Positions 5,723 through 6,231 of a DNA stretch of 6,231 nt are shown in pieces. The position numbers and the translations under genes were made by a program. Numbering within the stretch: position 1 is the first letter of the stretch; each line of letters starts with the position of its first letter. Below the pieces are notes generated by a model. The model was not told the origin of the DNA. It worked only from the letters and a program-made list of their open reading frames with translations, and searched no databases. This stretch comes from Anaerolineae bacterium (GTDB taxonomy: Bacteria > Chloroflexota > Anaerolineae > UBA1429): the NCBI GenBank assembly GCA_007123335.1, contig SKLG01000582.1, forward strand, positions 1 through 6,231, written 5' to 3'.

Positions 5723-6231
5723 TCAGTCCCACTCGGCGCCCCAGCCAGCGCCGTCGGGCGGCGCGATGCGCCCCTTCACCGGCACTGGCAGGTTCAGCAG
5801 GCCGATCTCCTTGCCGGCGAAGTCGCGCGACCCATTGGAAAAATACTCGTAATAGCTGGCATTGCCCAGGCAGCAGACGAGGTGGGCATGCACCAGCCCA
5901 AAGAGCCCACCGGGGCCGTTCAGCTCGATGTTGGCGTCGTGCAGCTCGGCCAGGTGGGCCAGCCTGAGCGTCGCCGTGACGCCGTGGCGGGCGTTGCCGC
6001 GCAGCCAGTCGGTGGTGCCGGATAGCAGCCACTGGGCGCTGAGGGTCAGGTTGTGCATCATCGACTCGGCAAAGCCGACGATCATGTTCAGCGGGGTACG
6101 CAACTCATGGCTCACTCGGGCCACAAAGTCAGCCTTGAGCTTTTGCGCCGCCTCGGCGGCTTCGCGGGCCTGATCGAGCTTTTGGGTAGTCAGCACCAAC
6201 TGGCGATTGAGGTGGGCGGCGTTATCCAGCG
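5723..6231 (-). CDS. Chimeric frame: histidine kinase HisKA segment fused to an enolase-superfamily C-terminus (5' partial)
   Basis: The frame is open at the right window edge, so the true start is outside; a TTG at 6199 lies inside the frame and is not needed as a start. The first part (about 6231 to 6075) is a coiled-coil linker followed by FVARVSHELRTPLN, the HisKA dimerisation and phosphoacceptor segment, with the phosphorylated His at 6109-6107. A kinase should continue with the second HisKA helix and an ATP-binding HATPase domain, but these are absent. From about 6070 to the TGA at 5725-5723 the protein instead resembles the C-terminal third of a mandelate racemase/muconate lactonizing (enolase superfamily) enzyme: HGVTATLRLAHLAEL, NASYYEYF, IGLLNLPVPVKG and the terminal GAGWGAEWD. 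Its catalytic barrel lysines would lie upstream and are missing. Neither half can work as its family normally does. The enolase tail ends 62 bp before the URO-D start, which fits an original dehydratase-URO-D operon cut by recombination, or an assembly join. Confidence 0.8.
   Translation of the reverse strand, partial: LDNAAHLNRQLVLTTQKLDQAREAAEAAQKLKADFVARVSHELRTPLNMIVGFAESMMHNLTLSAQWLLSGTTDWLRGNARHGVTATLRLAHLAELHDANIELNGPGGLFGLVHAHLVCCLGNASYYEYFSNGSRDFAGKEIGLLNLPVPVKGRIAPPDGAGWGAEWD
6050..6076 (-). other. Probable recombination or assembly junction between kinase and enolase sequence
   Basis: The kinase-like sequence is convincing through NMIVGF. The enolase-like sequence is convincing from about SAQWLLSGTTDW onward, and possibly already from AESMMHN. 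The stretch GFAESMMHN (6076-6050) could belong to either family, since kinases often read GF.EMM here. The join is therefore placed within it, perhaps through short shared sequence. The reading frame is preserved across it and GC is high on both sides. Confidence 0.55.

Noticed and set aside
5661..6032. Upstream extension of the URO-D N-terminal frame through the enolase-like region
   Set aside because: This part is Arg/Pro-rich shadow sequence of the enolase tail in another frame. Family homology begins only at the ATG at 5660, which has its own Shine-Dalgarno.

Overview
The window looks like a high-GC bacterial chromosome fragment. The likeliest source is a member of the Chloroflexota or a similar catabolically rich environmental lineage. 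The basis is the mix of sulfatase-type hydrolases, a URO-D family protein, an enolase-superfamily sugar-acid enzyme, a PdxA-type dehydrogenase and a HisKA kinase segment of the FVARVSHELRTPLN type, plus a very GC-rich intergenic palindrome. This lineage call is an inference from gene style only. No RNA gene, CRISPR array or transposase is visible.

Layout from left to right. A 25-bp-stem palindrome (3-64) lies just upstream of a plus-strand PdxA family gene (81-1097). Everything after that is on the minus strand. A Cys-type sulfatase (2619-1132) converges on pdxA with a 34-bp gap. Upstream of it, after a 79-bp gap holding a 13-bp-stem hairpin, is a second sulfatase-fold gene (4336-2699) in which threonine occupies the catalytic Cys/Ser position. 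Upstream of that is a 203-bp control region with a consensus TTGACA box and a dyad lying in its spacer. Next comes a URO-D family gene (5660-4540) broken by a single-base frameshift. At the right edge is an open frame (6231-5723) that starts as a histidine kinase (coiled coil plus HisKA) and ends as the C-terminal part of an enolase-superfamily (mandelate racemase/muconate lactonizing) enzyme.

As a group, the enolase-type dehydratase, the URO-D protein, the two alkaline-phosphatase-superfamily hydrolases and the PdxA-type dehydrogenase fit a carbohydrate or sulfated/phosphorylated-compound catabolic locus. The substrate cannot be read from the sequence. Both hydrolases lack a signal peptide and should act in the cytoplasm on small imported molecules.

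The locus also appears rearranged. The kinase/enolase frame is a chimera, and the neighbouring URO-D gene is frameshifted and much lower in GC (about 45-52% in sampled lines) than the genes on either side (about 65-70%). The most interesting observations are the Thr-for-Cys sulfatase homologue beside a canonical Cys-type paralogue, the in-frame kinase-enolase fusion, and a PdxA homologue in which one of the three metal-binding histidines is replaced by an acidic residue.
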